This document shows, piece by piece, positions 17,116 through 25,526 of a stretch of DNA of 32,095 nucleotides. Source of the stretch: Candidatus Peregrinibacteria bacterium Greene1014_49 (GTDB taxonomy: Bacteria; Patescibacteriota; Gracilibacteria; Peribacterales; Peribacteraceae). Numbering within the stretch: the stretch's first letter is position 1; each line of letters opens with the position of its first letter. The translations under genes and the position numbers were made by a program. The notes below the pieces were generated by a model. That model ran no database searches and was not told where the DNA came from. It worked only from the letters and a program-made list of their open reading frames with translations. The stretch spans positions 1-32,095 of the forward strand of contig VMGQ01000001.1 in NCBI GenBank assembly GCA_007376635.1. Direction: 5' to 3'.

Positions 17116-18834
17116 TCAAAACACTGTCTTCACATAGCACTCCTCACAAAACACCTTCTCCGGTCTTTCAGGGCTATACGTCGTCTCAATCCCCTTCCTG
17201 CAATTCTCACACTTCCTACCATAGAGCTTGCGCGGATTTCTCCGTGCCATGCGTGCCCGATGACGACAGAGGAAACATTCCACAGGAAGCGGCAAATTCT
17301 TTCGTCGCAATAATGCCAATTCTTGCACTGTGATTTTGTAGGGATGATGACAGGAGAAGCACAGCAATCTCTTCTTTGTAGCATCGTCCTCTGTTTCGAC
17401 AATAGTGGAAGGTGGGACAAAGACCTCCTCGCTCGTCCCCTCGAGATCATCTTCCCGCTCCGCCCAGCCATAACCCAAACCCGCCGCTTCTTCCATCGTC
17501 AATGCACAATGATCCGCCGCAACAGTTTCGTTATAGGGAAACAACGCGAGTGATGCTGGGAAGAATTGTCCCCATGAACCACTCGCTGCGCTCAGATTCA
17601 TGGCGTCGCCACCGTCATGACGCATGTGTTCGACGATTTTTTTCACAAGCGCTTCGTACTCCCCCTGCGTGTACTGCTTATTGAGAATGCAGTATTGCTT
17701 GTGCTTAAGGCTGCAACACCCAAAGCAATTACTGCACGAGAAGCAAAAGGTACAGTAAAGCTCATACCGACACGGCCAGCAGCTTGCTGAGAAAAGCACC
17801 GTATGTGCGTTATAGACGCAATTACTGGATTCGTACATATTCTCTGCCTCACCACACTGCTCCGTATCCATGCTATTTTTGAGTGGAAGTGGAGACTGAT
17901 AACTGTAACGACAATCCCAGAGTGATTCCCCGTCGAAGCACTTGTACGCATTCTTGCTCTGGAGCAAGTAATCGCCTGTGCAGTTTTCATTCATGAATCC
18001 TCGCATCGATTTTTGCGGGAACTGAAGCACAAATGCGTCAAAATGCGCACGAGCACCGGCAAGTGCCTCGCGGGATGCGAGGGATTTCTGCACGCGCTCG
18101 AAATCCTCTTTGGAAACAGGCTTATTCTCAATGTGGTACTCCTTGTTTGTGAGATTACTGCACATGATGCAATGTTTGCAGCTCGTACAATTTTTGAGGA
18201 ACAATGAATCTGCGCAGTTGCTGCAGTCCTGGACAAAAGAACAGTTATAGCATTGCAGGCAGTCCATCGCATGCGCTGTGAGTTCCGATCTCCGCACACG
18301 GTGACAGTCGATGCAATCTTTGCATCCGTTAATGCTGTAGCAGTAGTAACAATCACGACTCTCATCACTATCAAAGATCAGATAGCAATTCTTATTCTTC
18401 CCGGAGTAGTTCGTATAGTCACAATTCTCATCGTATGTGTATGCAGTTGTAAGACTCGGGTACGGCACCGCACGCGAAAGTTCTTTGTACTGCTCGAAAA
18501 AAGATTTGTTGAAATCATAGTCACGACCATAGGAAAGCGGATCCCACCCGTCACCCCACCATGCTTCTCGCGCGTACACCGTGAAACCGGAGTCTTTCCG
18601 GAAATTGGAAATGACGGATTTCCCAGTAAGTCCACAAGTATTTCTGTGCAGATGCATTTGGTTCACTGCCGCCTGACGACGCAGTTGACGACAATCTGGG
18701 CAGTGCAGAGGCTCGGGAAGATCCAATGTGACACCCCCAATGATCGGCGAAAGTTTTTTCAGAAACGCCCGGTCGTCATCGGTGACCGTGAATGGCGCCT
18801 GGCATTGCTTACAACGAAACTGCATAGTGCCCAA
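17116..18834 (-). CDS. Cys-rich array protein, paralog 6 (about 44 Cys in 572 aa)
   Basis: CKQCQAPFTVTDDDRAFLKKLSPIIGG...CPDCRQLRR; arrays; CFSCHHPYKITVQELALLRR...CFLCRHRARM...CENCRKGIETTYSPERPEKVFCEECYVKTVF. Confidence 0.94.
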   Translation of the reverse strand: MGTMQFRCKQCQAPFTVTDDDRAFLKKLSPIIGGVTLDLPEPLHCPDCRQLRRQAAVNQMHLHRNTCGLTGKSVISNFRKDSGFTVYAREAWWGDGWDPLSYGRDYDFNKSFFEQYKELSRAVPYPSLTTAYTYDENCDYTNYSGKNKNCYLIFDSDESRDCYYCYSINGCKDCIDCHRVRRSELTAHAMDCLQCYNCSFVQDCSNCADSLFLKNCTSCKHCIMCSNLTNKEYHIENKPVSKEDFERVQKSLASREALAGARAHFDAFVLQFPQKSMRGFMNENCTGDYLLQSKNAYKCFDGESLWDCRYSYQSPLPLKNSMDTEQCGEAENMYESSNCVYNAHTVLFSASCWPCRYELYCTFCFSCSNCFGCCSLKHKQYCILNKQYTQGEYEALVKKIVEHMRHDGGDAMNLSAASGSWGQFFPASLALFPYNETVAADHCALTMEEAAGLGYGWAEREDDLEGTSEEVFVPPSTIVETEDDATKKRLLCFSCHHPYKITVQELALLRRKNLPLPVECFLCRHRARMARRNPRKLYGRKCENCRKGIETTYSPERPEKVFCEECYVKTVF

Positions 18835-18881
18835 GTATAGGATTCGATCTCAAAACGTCAACAATACAATAATTCTATAAC

Positions 18882-18937
18882 TTAGTATTTATTTGTAAAA
18901 TAGACTATGGATTCATTATACAAATAAGTAATACTAA
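18882..18937. promoter_or_regulatory. Imperfect inverted repeat in the divergent intergenic region
   Basis: TTAGTATTTATTTGTA (18882-18897) against TACAAATAAGTAATACTAA (18919-18937), identical apart from a 3-nt bulge. Confidence 0.55.
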
Positions 18938-18951
18938 TTTCGTCAGAAAAA

Positions 18952-18980
18952 TTGACACTTTTTCCCATACCGAAGATACT
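18952..18980 (+). promoter_or_regulatory. Promoter giving a likely leaderless transcript
   Basis: TTGACA (18952-18957), 17-nt spacer, GATACT (18975-18980), ATG at 18988. Confidence 0.6.
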
Positions 18981-18987
18981 GGAATCT

Positions 18988-19752
18988 ATGGAAATGGCTC
19001 TGCTCCTCACGACCACCGGCATCTCTGAAAAAGCGGCACAAGTATATCTCGCGGCGCTGCAAGCAGGTCCCACAACCATGACTGATCTCGCTCGCATCAC
19101 CACACTGAAGCGTCCATCGGTATATCTCTTGATCGATGCGCTGCTCGGAAGAGGTCTTATCACCACAGAAAAGCGTGGCAAGAAAACCTTTTATCGTGCG
19201 GAACATCCACAACGCATTCTGCAAACGATCCGAGCACGGACACGGGAGATGGAACGCGTAATCCCTGAGCTCGAAGCGATGTACTACGATCCCCGCGGTC
19301 GTCCGCGTGTGACCGTATCCGAAGGAATCGATGCCATTCTTGCCGTCTATGAAGACATGTATGCAGCGATGGGACGCAAGGGCGAAATCCTGTTCTTCAC
19401 GGACATCGCAAGTCTCGATGCAAACCTGCCGGATGCGATCGACGGTCTTATTGAGCGCATCAAAACCCTCCCCCGTTCGTATCGCCTCCGCGAACTTAAC
19501 CTGGAAAGTCCGCAAACCTACGACTACATCCGGAAATTGGAAAAAGTGAAAGGAAAACATCACCTCTTTCGTGTGCTGGATCCAGCTCTTTACCCCTATG
19601 AAAACACCGACACGCTGATCTTCGAGAATAAAACCGTGCTCTTCTCCTTCAAAAAAGAGATCTTCACCGTCGTCATCGAAAGCCAGCAGATCGCCGATAC
19701 ACATAGGGCAATGTTTTCAGCGGCGTGGATGGCGGGGAAGGAAGTAGGGTGA
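18988..19752 (+). CDS. TrmB-like transcriptional regulator
   Basis: MEMALLLTTTGISEKAAQVYLAALQAGPTTMTDLARITTLKRPSVYLLIDALLGRGLITTEKRGKKTFYRAEHP. ORF-track start (18952) overlaps the predicted promoter, so the internal ATG is preferred. Confidence 0.87.
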   Translation: MEMALLLTTTGISEKAAQVYLAALQAGPTTMTDLARITTLKRPSVYLLIDALLGRGLITTEKRGKKTFYRAEHPQRILQTIRARTREMERVIPELEAMYYDPRGRPRVTVSEGIDAILAVYEDMYAAMGRKGEILFFTDIASLDANLPDAIDGLIERIKTLPRSYRLRELNLESPQTYDYIRKLEKVKGKHHLFRVLDPALYPYENTDTLIFENKTVLFSFKKEIFTVVIESQQIADTHRAMFSAAWMAGKEVG

Positions 19753-20004
19753 TTATTCGTACGCCTTGCTGCGATGGCGGACGGCGATAATTACAATCGC
19801 AGACGTCTCATTCTGCAATTCCACAATCACTCGATAATTCCCAACACGGAAACGATGCGTACCGATGCGCGCATTGGCGAGAGGCTTCGCGAAATGCAAA
19901 GGGTCTCGTTGGGATGCGAACCAATGCATTTTGTTCCAGATGCGGTCAGCGGTAATGGAGGGCAACTGCTTGAGTTCTTCTTTCGCGTCTAACGTCCAGA
20001 CGAT
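19753..20004 (-). CDS. RelE-like toxin, start codon unclear
   Basis: IVWTLDAKEELKQLPSITADRIWNKMHWFASQRDPLHFAKPLANARIGTHRFRVGNYRVIVELQNETSAIVIIAVRHRSKAYE; no ATG/GTG/TTG near the expected start. Confidence 0.72.
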   Translation of the reverse strand: MVWTLDAKEELKQLPSITADRIWNKMHWFASQRDPLHFAKPLANARIGTHRFRVGNYRVIVELQNETSAIVIIAVRHRSKAYE

Positions 20005-20252
20005 CGCTTGAGATCCAATTCTCTGCGTACTTCTTCCATCGTGTAGTACTTGCCTGCGCGATAATCCCTCCTCCCCCTTTCCGCTTGAGCGATCAATGCT
20101 TCGAGCTCGGGATCTTCTTCGATGGGCTCTACCCGCGCAACGGGCACTGAATGACGCATTAGAAGAAAATTCAGCTTCTTCTTTTTTGCCTCCTTGAGAA
20201 GACTCGGCATATTCTCCCGGAACTTGCGGATACTGATCATGCGTGTAGCCAT
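19989..20252 (-). CDS. Phd/YefM-like antitoxin
   Basis: MATRMISIRKFRENMPSLLKEAKKKKLNFLLMRHSVPVARVEPIEED: typical Phd/YefM N-terminus; overlaps the RelE-like toxin. Confidence 0.82.
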   Translation of the reverse strand: MATRMISIRKFRENMPSLLKEAKKKKLNFLLMRHSVPVARVEPIEEDPELEALIAQAERGRRDYRAGKYYTMEEVRRELDLKRSSGR

Positions 20253-20280
20253 GGAATGAGAGGAAGAAACTGTAAATATG

Positions 20281-20296
20281 GTACACAATTGTGTAC
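20281..20296. promoter_or_regulatory. Perfect 16-bp palindrome GTACACAATTGTGTAC upstream of the antitoxin
   Basis: Self-reverse-complementary; about 28 nt from the antitoxin start. Confidence 0.65.
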
Positions 20297-20458
20297 ACAA
20301 ATGCAAGAGGATTCTTGGAATGACATGTGACCATAAGAATCCAGAATGCACGGCTTTTCTGCGACAAAGTACATACGCTCACTACAAAGAATCTGACAAA
20401 GAAGTATTTTGGCTTTATGAAAACGAAATAGACGTTCCAAGAGCCAATGGAACGGCGG

Positions 20459-22135
20459 CTAATACACCTCTTTCAAATAGCACTTCTCGCAGTAAACCAC
20501 TTCCTTCCTTTCTGGTGCATATGTCGTCTCAATCCCCTTTTCGCACTTACTGCATTTTCTGCTCCAGAGTTTGCGGGGATTGCGGAGCGCATTGCGATCC
20601 AAATGCCTCTGTAACGGGCTTCTTCGCGGGACGGGAATGCCTAATTGACGATAAAACTTCAGTTCCTGAGGAATGATTTTGAATGGCTTTCCCGAAATCT
20701 CGCATTGTAAAATGGATTCGCAAATTGCATCGGGAACATCGGTGATGGCATCGGGAGTATCCACGGCTGGACCGAGGTAACGTTTGCCACTTCCCTCCTC
20801 CTCGCGCCACATCCAGCCGCGCTTCTCCACTTCTTCACTGGAAAGCGGCAGATATTCCTGCGCGACGGTTTCGTTGTAGCCGAAAGGACAGATGGATGGC
20901 GGAAAAAACTGACCCCACTCGCCAGTCTTGCGCATATGTTCAATAATTTTCGGTACGAGTTCCTCATATTCTTCTTTTGAATACTGTTTGTTGAGGATGC
21001 AGTACTCTTTGTGGTTCAGCCCGATACATCCGAAGAGATTTTTGGAGTTATTCGTAAGATCGCAGTAGTACACGTTGCTGTTGTAATGCGATGCCATGGA
21101 GTAACCGGAGAACTTCATGGCGAGCGTGGAAATAAGCTCCAGCGACATTTCCGGCTGGTACAGCGAATAATTCAGATCGCGGCAGTCTTTGGCATCAAGC
21201 ACGTCATAGAGATATGCGCAGTCTTCAGAATTCACGACATTGAAACACTCAAGGCAATTTTTACAGTTTTTGAGATCATTTCCCGTGCAGTCTTCGCAAT
21301 TCATGTTGACCATATCCCGGTACATTCCCTTGGTGATGCGCATGGTATTCCACAATGCAGATACCTGCAGAAGCGAAGAGTGAGACCCCAAATTCAATTC
21401 TTTGAGCTTCCGCTGGTACTCCTCCTTCGTATGCTGCTCATTGAGAATGCAGTACTCCTTATTGCGAAGATTGATACTGAGCAGGCAATTTTTGCAGCCT
21501 TTGCAGTCGAAGCAGAACGCGCAGTCATTGCAGTCTTCCAGATACATCGCATGCCGACATGCGTAGGAGTTGTAGCACTGGATGCACTCATAACAGAGCG
21601 TGCTGTGGTAAGCGAAGGTGCAGTCCACGCAGTTCTTTGAATACTTGGTGAAGAGATTGTAGTAACAGTCTTCATTCCCCTCTCCCGCGATATCGAGATA
21701 GCAGTTTTTGTCATCACCGCAATAGTTGCAGTAGTCGCTGTTCTCGCAATTCACGATGTCGATGCCGAGACGCGGCACTTTGAGCATCAACTCTTTCCAG
21801 TGATCAAAGAATGGACGGGAAAAATCGAACGCCTGACCGTAGGAAAGCGGATCCCATTTGTCACTGTACCATTCACTTGGCTTGTAAACCGGAAAGGGCG
21901 CCTCTTGGGGATACAATGAGATGAACTTCTCACCGGAAAGATCGCACGTGCGATGGTAAAACGTGCGATCGTTACGCCATGCCATACGGCGCTGAAGACG
22001 GCAAAGGGAACAAAGTGATGGCAGCGGGACAGGACATGTTTTTCCGCCGAATGTCGGGGTGATCTTCTCGTAGAATGCGAGATCAGTGGCTGTGAGATTT
22101 ATTGCCGAAGCACATTGGAGGCAATGCTTACTCAT
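20459..22135 (-). CDS. Cys-rich array protein, paralog 7
   Basis: MSKHCLQCASAINLTATDLAFYEKITPTFGGK...; arrays; CSKCEKGIETTYAPERKEVVYCEKCYLKEVY. Confidence 0.94.
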   Translation of the reverse strand: MSKHCLQCASAINLTATDLAFYEKITPTFGGKTCPVPLPSLCSLCRLQRRMAWRNDRTFYHRTCDLSGEKFISLYPQEAPFPVYKPSEWYSDKWDPLSYGQAFDFSRPFFDHWKELMLKVPRLGIDIVNCENSDYCNYCGDDKNCYLDIAGEGNEDCYYNLFTKYSKNCVDCTFAYHSTLCYECIQCYNSYACRHAMYLEDCNDCAFCFDCKGCKNCLLSINLRNKEYCILNEQHTKEEYQRKLKELNLGSHSSLLQVSALWNTMRITKGMYRDMVNMNCEDCTGNDLKNCKNCLECFNVVNSEDCAYLYDVLDAKDCRDLNYSLYQPEMSLELISTLAMKFSGYSMASHYNSNVYYCDLTNNSKNLFGCIGLNHKEYCILNKQYSKEEYEELVPKIIEHMRKTGEWGQFFPPSICPFGYNETVAQEYLPLSSEEVEKRGWMWREEEGSGKRYLGPAVDTPDAITDVPDAICESILQCEISGKPFKIIPQELKFYRQLGIPVPRRSPLQRHLDRNALRNPRKLWSRKCSKCEKGIETTYAPERKEVVYCEKCYLKEVY

Positions 22136-22326
22136 TGCTGAAGAATATCACGGATAGAGATAACACAGATTCTTTCATATTCCTCACAAAGATCCAGGAT
22201 AGCATCATCGAAGTACAACGATTCTGGAAGACGTTGCGCACGAAAATCATCTCTTTGCTGGGTACATGCCTCAATTTCCATACGTACGGTTCTTGCAGAC
22301 CGTTGTTGTTCTGGAGCAGTGTTCAT
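22132..22326 (-). CDS. Small protein (64 aa) translationally coupled to paralog 7
   Basis: MNTAPEQQRSARTVRMEIEACTQQRDDFRAQRLPESLYFDDAILDLCEEYERICVISIRDILQQ*; its stop overlaps the paralog 7 ATG (ATGA). Confidence 0.6.
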   Translation of the reverse strand: MNTAPEQQRSARTVRMEIEACTQQRDDFRAQRLPESLYFDDAILDLCEEYERICVISIRDILQQ

Positions 22327-22400
22327 AAAGGTGAATAGGAAATGGAAATAGAACATGTCAAATTCTAAAGATTATTTTGTTGTAGCCAAGACCACGACAC

Positions 22401-22419
22401 TGTTGCTATAATAACAACA
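22401..22419 (+). promoter_or_regulatory. -10 box TATAAT (22407-22412) inside TGTTG-N9-CAACA
   Basis: -10 ends 8 nt before the ATG at 22421, consistent with leaderless initiation. Confidence 0.55.
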
Positions 22420-22420
22420 C

Positions 22421-23185
22421 ATGAGTACACAACTCTTCGAAGACCTCGGACTCAGCATGAATGAGGCAAAAATCTACGATGCGCTCATAACCTATGGTGG
22501 TTCCGGCGTTTCCACTATTGCGCTTCGATCCAGTGTGCATAGAAGTAATGCATACGATTCTCTGCATCGTCTCATTAAAAAGGGGTTGGTGTACGAAGTA
22601 TTCAGCCAGAAAGAAACGATCTATGAAGCGGTAGATCCCGGAAAACTTTTAGAGTTCGTAGAAGAAAAACAAGCGAAAGTACAAGCCGCTCTCCCAAGCC
22701 TTCTTTCTCAGTTTCAACAGCACCGCTCACCGGAACGTGCATATATTTTCAAGGGGATAGAGGGTGTCAAAAACTATTTACGAGAAGCATTGAAGGTCGG
22801 AGAAAATATCTATTCCTTTGGCGCAAAGGGGGCATGGTTTGATCCGCGATTGGAAACATTTGTCCGCTGGTTTTTGAAAGAGGCCAAACGCAATAAAATC
22901 CAATACCACCATATTTTTGATCATGAAGTGCGAGAAAAACTTCCCCACGTCCTAAAGGCAGTCGGGAAGCCGTATAAATTCCTCCCCAAAGAGTATGCAA
23001 CGGATTCAACGATGGATGTTTTTGGCGACCACGTTGTGACCTTTCATGGATTGGAACTTGCGAAACTAAGAGACGATATCACCATTTTTGTGATGGTAAG
23101 TCCTGGGCTAGCCGAAAGTTACAGGGCATGGTGGAAGCTAGTCTGGGATCTCCTTCCGGAAGCAAAAAACCGAAGGGGGAAATAA
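22421..23185 (+). CDS. TrmB-like transcriptional regulator
   Basis: MSTQLFEDLGLSMNEAKIYDALITYGGSGVSTIALRSSVHRSNAYDSLHRLIKKGLVYEVFSQKETIYEAV. Confidence 0.87.
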   Translation: MSTQLFEDLGLSMNEAKIYDALITYGGSGVSTIALRSSVHRSNAYDSLHRLIKKGLVYEVFSQKETIYEAVDPGKLLEFVEEKQAKVQAALPSLLSQFQQHRSPERAYIFKGIEGVKNYLREALKVGENIYSFGAKGAWFDPRLETFVRWFLKEAKRNKIQYHHIFDHEVREKLPHVLKAVGKPYKFLPKEYATDSTMDVFGDHVVTFHGLELAKLRDDITIFVMVSPGLAESYRAWWKLVWDLLPEAKNRRGK

Positions 23186-23200
23186 AAATCTACCTTTCTC

Positions 23201-24631
23201 TCATGCCCTCACCACCTTCTTCGGGAAAGCCAAGCAGAATGCAAGCGTAACTCCCACAACAAACAACGTGCTTCCCACAATCCAAACGGGATTATCGATC
23301 AAGTTGCTGTAGACAAAGAGCGGGATGCCGACGAAGAAGGCGACGAGTACTCCCCAGAAGACTCCTCGTTCGTCCAGGCGATCCCAATACAAACTCAAAA
23401 CCGTAGGAACCATAACGCACGCTGCAATCGTGTTGAACACCCACCACAATTGCTGCAAACCGAAATTCGGAACATAGACCGCTGCCAGGGAGACCAGCAA
23501 TCCGATGACGGTCATCGCCACCATGGATCGACGGGCGGATTTCACGGCAGCGGCATCATCTTTCGGATGTACAACATCGGTGACCCACAGGGAACTTGCA
23601 GCGGATAAGCCTGCATCCAATGCGGAAGACAATCCTGCAAGGAGCATCACGACGAACAAGGACACCGCCCAAAACGGAAGCAGAGAAGCGACGGTTTGCA
23701 CTCCGATCATCGAGGGATCAACTCCTTCCGGCAACGTGATCCCAAGCGCAGGATTTGCTCCCAAAAATCCGAGCGTAGAGAGCCCGATAGGTACGAGACC
23801 GAAAAGAACGGACCCGAAGATAAATGCCCGCACCACCTGACCATCCTGAATAGCGAAGGCACGCTGCCAGTTGGACTGATCGGAAATAGAACCTGCAATG
23901 AGACCAATGGAAGTAACAATCCCGAAGGAGAACGCCACTCCGGGATCAAGCATGCTTTGAATATTTTGCACGCCATGAAAACCCGCACTCACCGCACTCG
24001 CGCCGCCTGCCGCATGCCACGCCAAAGGCAGAATGATGAGACCGACAACATAGATCAGACCGAGCTGCACGAAATCCGTAACGATAGAAGCCTGGAAACC
24101 GGAAATTGAAGTGTAGATAAGAACAATCAGAGCCAGAATCGGCATGATCGTGGTCAGCGGAATGCCCGTTAGCAGAGAAAGCAAACTGCCTCCGGCAAAT
24201 AATTGAACGACAACCGCCATCAACTGATAAAAGATGTAGGGAAAAAGAAATATTTTATGCACTCTGTCGCTTTGCAGGCGATAACGAATGAATTGCGTGA
24301 ATGTATATCCTTCGGGGAAGCGTGCCCGGATCTTGGGGGCAAAAACCGCGAAGATCAGCAGAGCAAGAATATTCGGCAATGTGAACCAAAAGATGCCTGC
24401 CAAACCTTTTTGATACGCAACCTGAACGGAAACGAAAAGTGCAGGCGCCCAGATCCAGGAAGACGCGATGCTGAATCCACCGAGCACCCAGCCGACCTTT
24501 CTATTTGCGAGAAGAAAACCTTCTTTGGTTTGCCATCCGCTCCTTCGTGCAAAGAAGTAGGTAAAAAGCGTAATGACGATGGCAAAACCGAACAGAAACC
24601 AATAGCCGATGGCAGGAGAAACGAAATTCAT
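23201..24631 (-). CDS. Sodium:solute symporter (SSS family)
   Basis: Polytopic; SSWIWAPALFVSVQVAYQKGLAGIFWFTLPNILALLIFAVFAPKIRARFPEGYTFTQFIRYRL, SISGFQASIVTDFVQLGLIYVVGLIILPL, LLAGLSSALDAGLSAASSLWVTDV. Confidence 0.9.
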   Translation of the reverse strand: MNFVSPAIGYWFLFGFAIVITLFTYFFARRSGWQTKEGFLLANRKVGWVLGGFSIASSWIWAPALFVSVQVAYQKGLAGIFWFTLPNILALLIFAVFAPKIRARFPEGYTFTQFIRYRLQSDRVHKIFLFPYIFYQLMAVVVQLFAGGSLLSLLTGIPLTTIMPILALIVLIYTSISGFQASIVTDFVQLGLIYVVGLIILPLAWHAAGGASAVSAGFHGVQNIQSMLDPGVAFSFGIVTSIGLIAGSISDQSNWQRAFAIQDGQVVRAFIFGSVLFGLVPIGLSTLGFLGANPALGITLPEGVDPSMIGVQTVASLLPFWAVSLFVVMLLAGLSSALDAGLSAASSLWVTDVVHPKDDAAAVKSARRSMVAMTVIGLLVSLAAVYVPNFGLQQLWWVFNTIAACVMVPTVLSLYWDRLDERGVFWGVLVAFFVGIPLFVYSNLIDNPVWIVGSTLFVVGVTLAFCLAFPKKVVRA

Positions 24632-24692
24632 AATATCTAAATGAAATAAATATTTAATGTGTCAATGTTAGGCACCACATATTGAGTGGCAA

Positions 24693-24735
24693 ATATCACC
24701 AAAGGGTGTTCATCATCACCACAACGTGATATACT
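24693..24735 (+). promoter_or_regulatory. ATATCAC-N26-GTGATAT inverted repeat overlapping a TATACT -10 (24730-24735)
   Basis: -10 ends 7 nt before the ATG at 24743, again suggesting leaderless initiation. Confidence 0.5.
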
Positions 24736-24742
24736 GATGTCT

Positions 24743-25522
24743 ATGATCCATGCAGACCTCTTTCAAACGCTCGGGCTTTCTCCAAATGAATCGCGAATTT
24801 ATGAAGCTCTCCTCACATTCGGAGGTTCGGGTGTATCCACCATTGCCCTGCGTTCCGGTGTGCACCGCCGCAATGCCTACGACGCAATACACCGTCTTAT
24901 TGAAAAAGGACTTGTTTCAGAAGTATTCAGTCAGGGAGAAACGATTTACGAGGCAGTGGAACCCGGAAAGCTGATGGAATTTGTAAAAGAGAAGGAACGT
25001 CTGCTGGATGCAGCGTTGCCGGGGCTTTTCTCCACCTATCGTTCCCAGCGCGCGGTCCAACGCGCGTACATTTATAAGGGGGTGGAAGGCATGAAGAATT
25101 TCCTCCGTGAGGCTCTCAAAGTCGGTGAAGACATGTATGAATTTGGCGCAAAAGGCGCGTGGTTCGACCCGCGACTCGACACGTTTCTCCGATGGTTCCT
25201 CGTGGAAGCGAAGAAAAAGAAAATGACCTTTCATCATATCTTCGACTGGGAGGTGCAAGAAAAAGTCCCGCATGTTCCTGAAATTGTGGGAAAGCCCTAC
25301 AAATTCGCACCGAAGGCATATACATCGGAATCCGCCATCGAAGTCTTCGGCGACCATGTGGTCACGTTTAGTGGTCTGGGATTTGGGAAGGTGGAAGATG
25401 ACCTGACGATTTTCGTGATGGTGAGCCCGAGACTCGCCGAAAGCTACCGCATCTGGTGGCAGATGATGTGGGATTTGCTCCCGGAACCCGGAAAACAGAA
25501 GACTCCCCGGAAGAAGAAATGA
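24743..25522 (+). CDS. TrmB-like transcriptional regulator, close paralog of 22421-23185
   Basis: MIHADLFQTLGLSPNESRIYEALLTFGGSGVSTIALRSGVHRRNAYDAIHRLIEKGLVSEVFSQGETIYEAV. Start placed downstream of 24686 because the promoter lies inside the longer ORF. Confidence 0.86.
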   Translation: MIHADLFQTLGLSPNESRIYEALLTFGGSGVSTIALRSGVHRRNAYDAIHRLIEKGLVSEVFSQGETIYEAVEPGKLMEFVKEKERLLDAALPGLFSTYRSQRAVQRAYIYKGVEGMKNFLREALKVGEDMYEFGAKGAWFDPRLDTFLRWFLVEAKKKKMTFHHIFDWEVQEKVPHVPEIVGKPYKFAPKAYTSESAIEVFGDHVVTFSGLGFGKVEDDLTIFVMVSPRLAESYRIWWQMMWDLLPEPGKQKTPRKKK

Positions 25523-25526
25523 GGTT

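Noticed and set aside
19753-20382. Single 209-aa minus-strand ORF as one protein
   Set aside because: The N-terminal half is an out-of-frame reading of the Phd/YefM-like antitoxin; only the C-terminal RelE-like part looks genuine.
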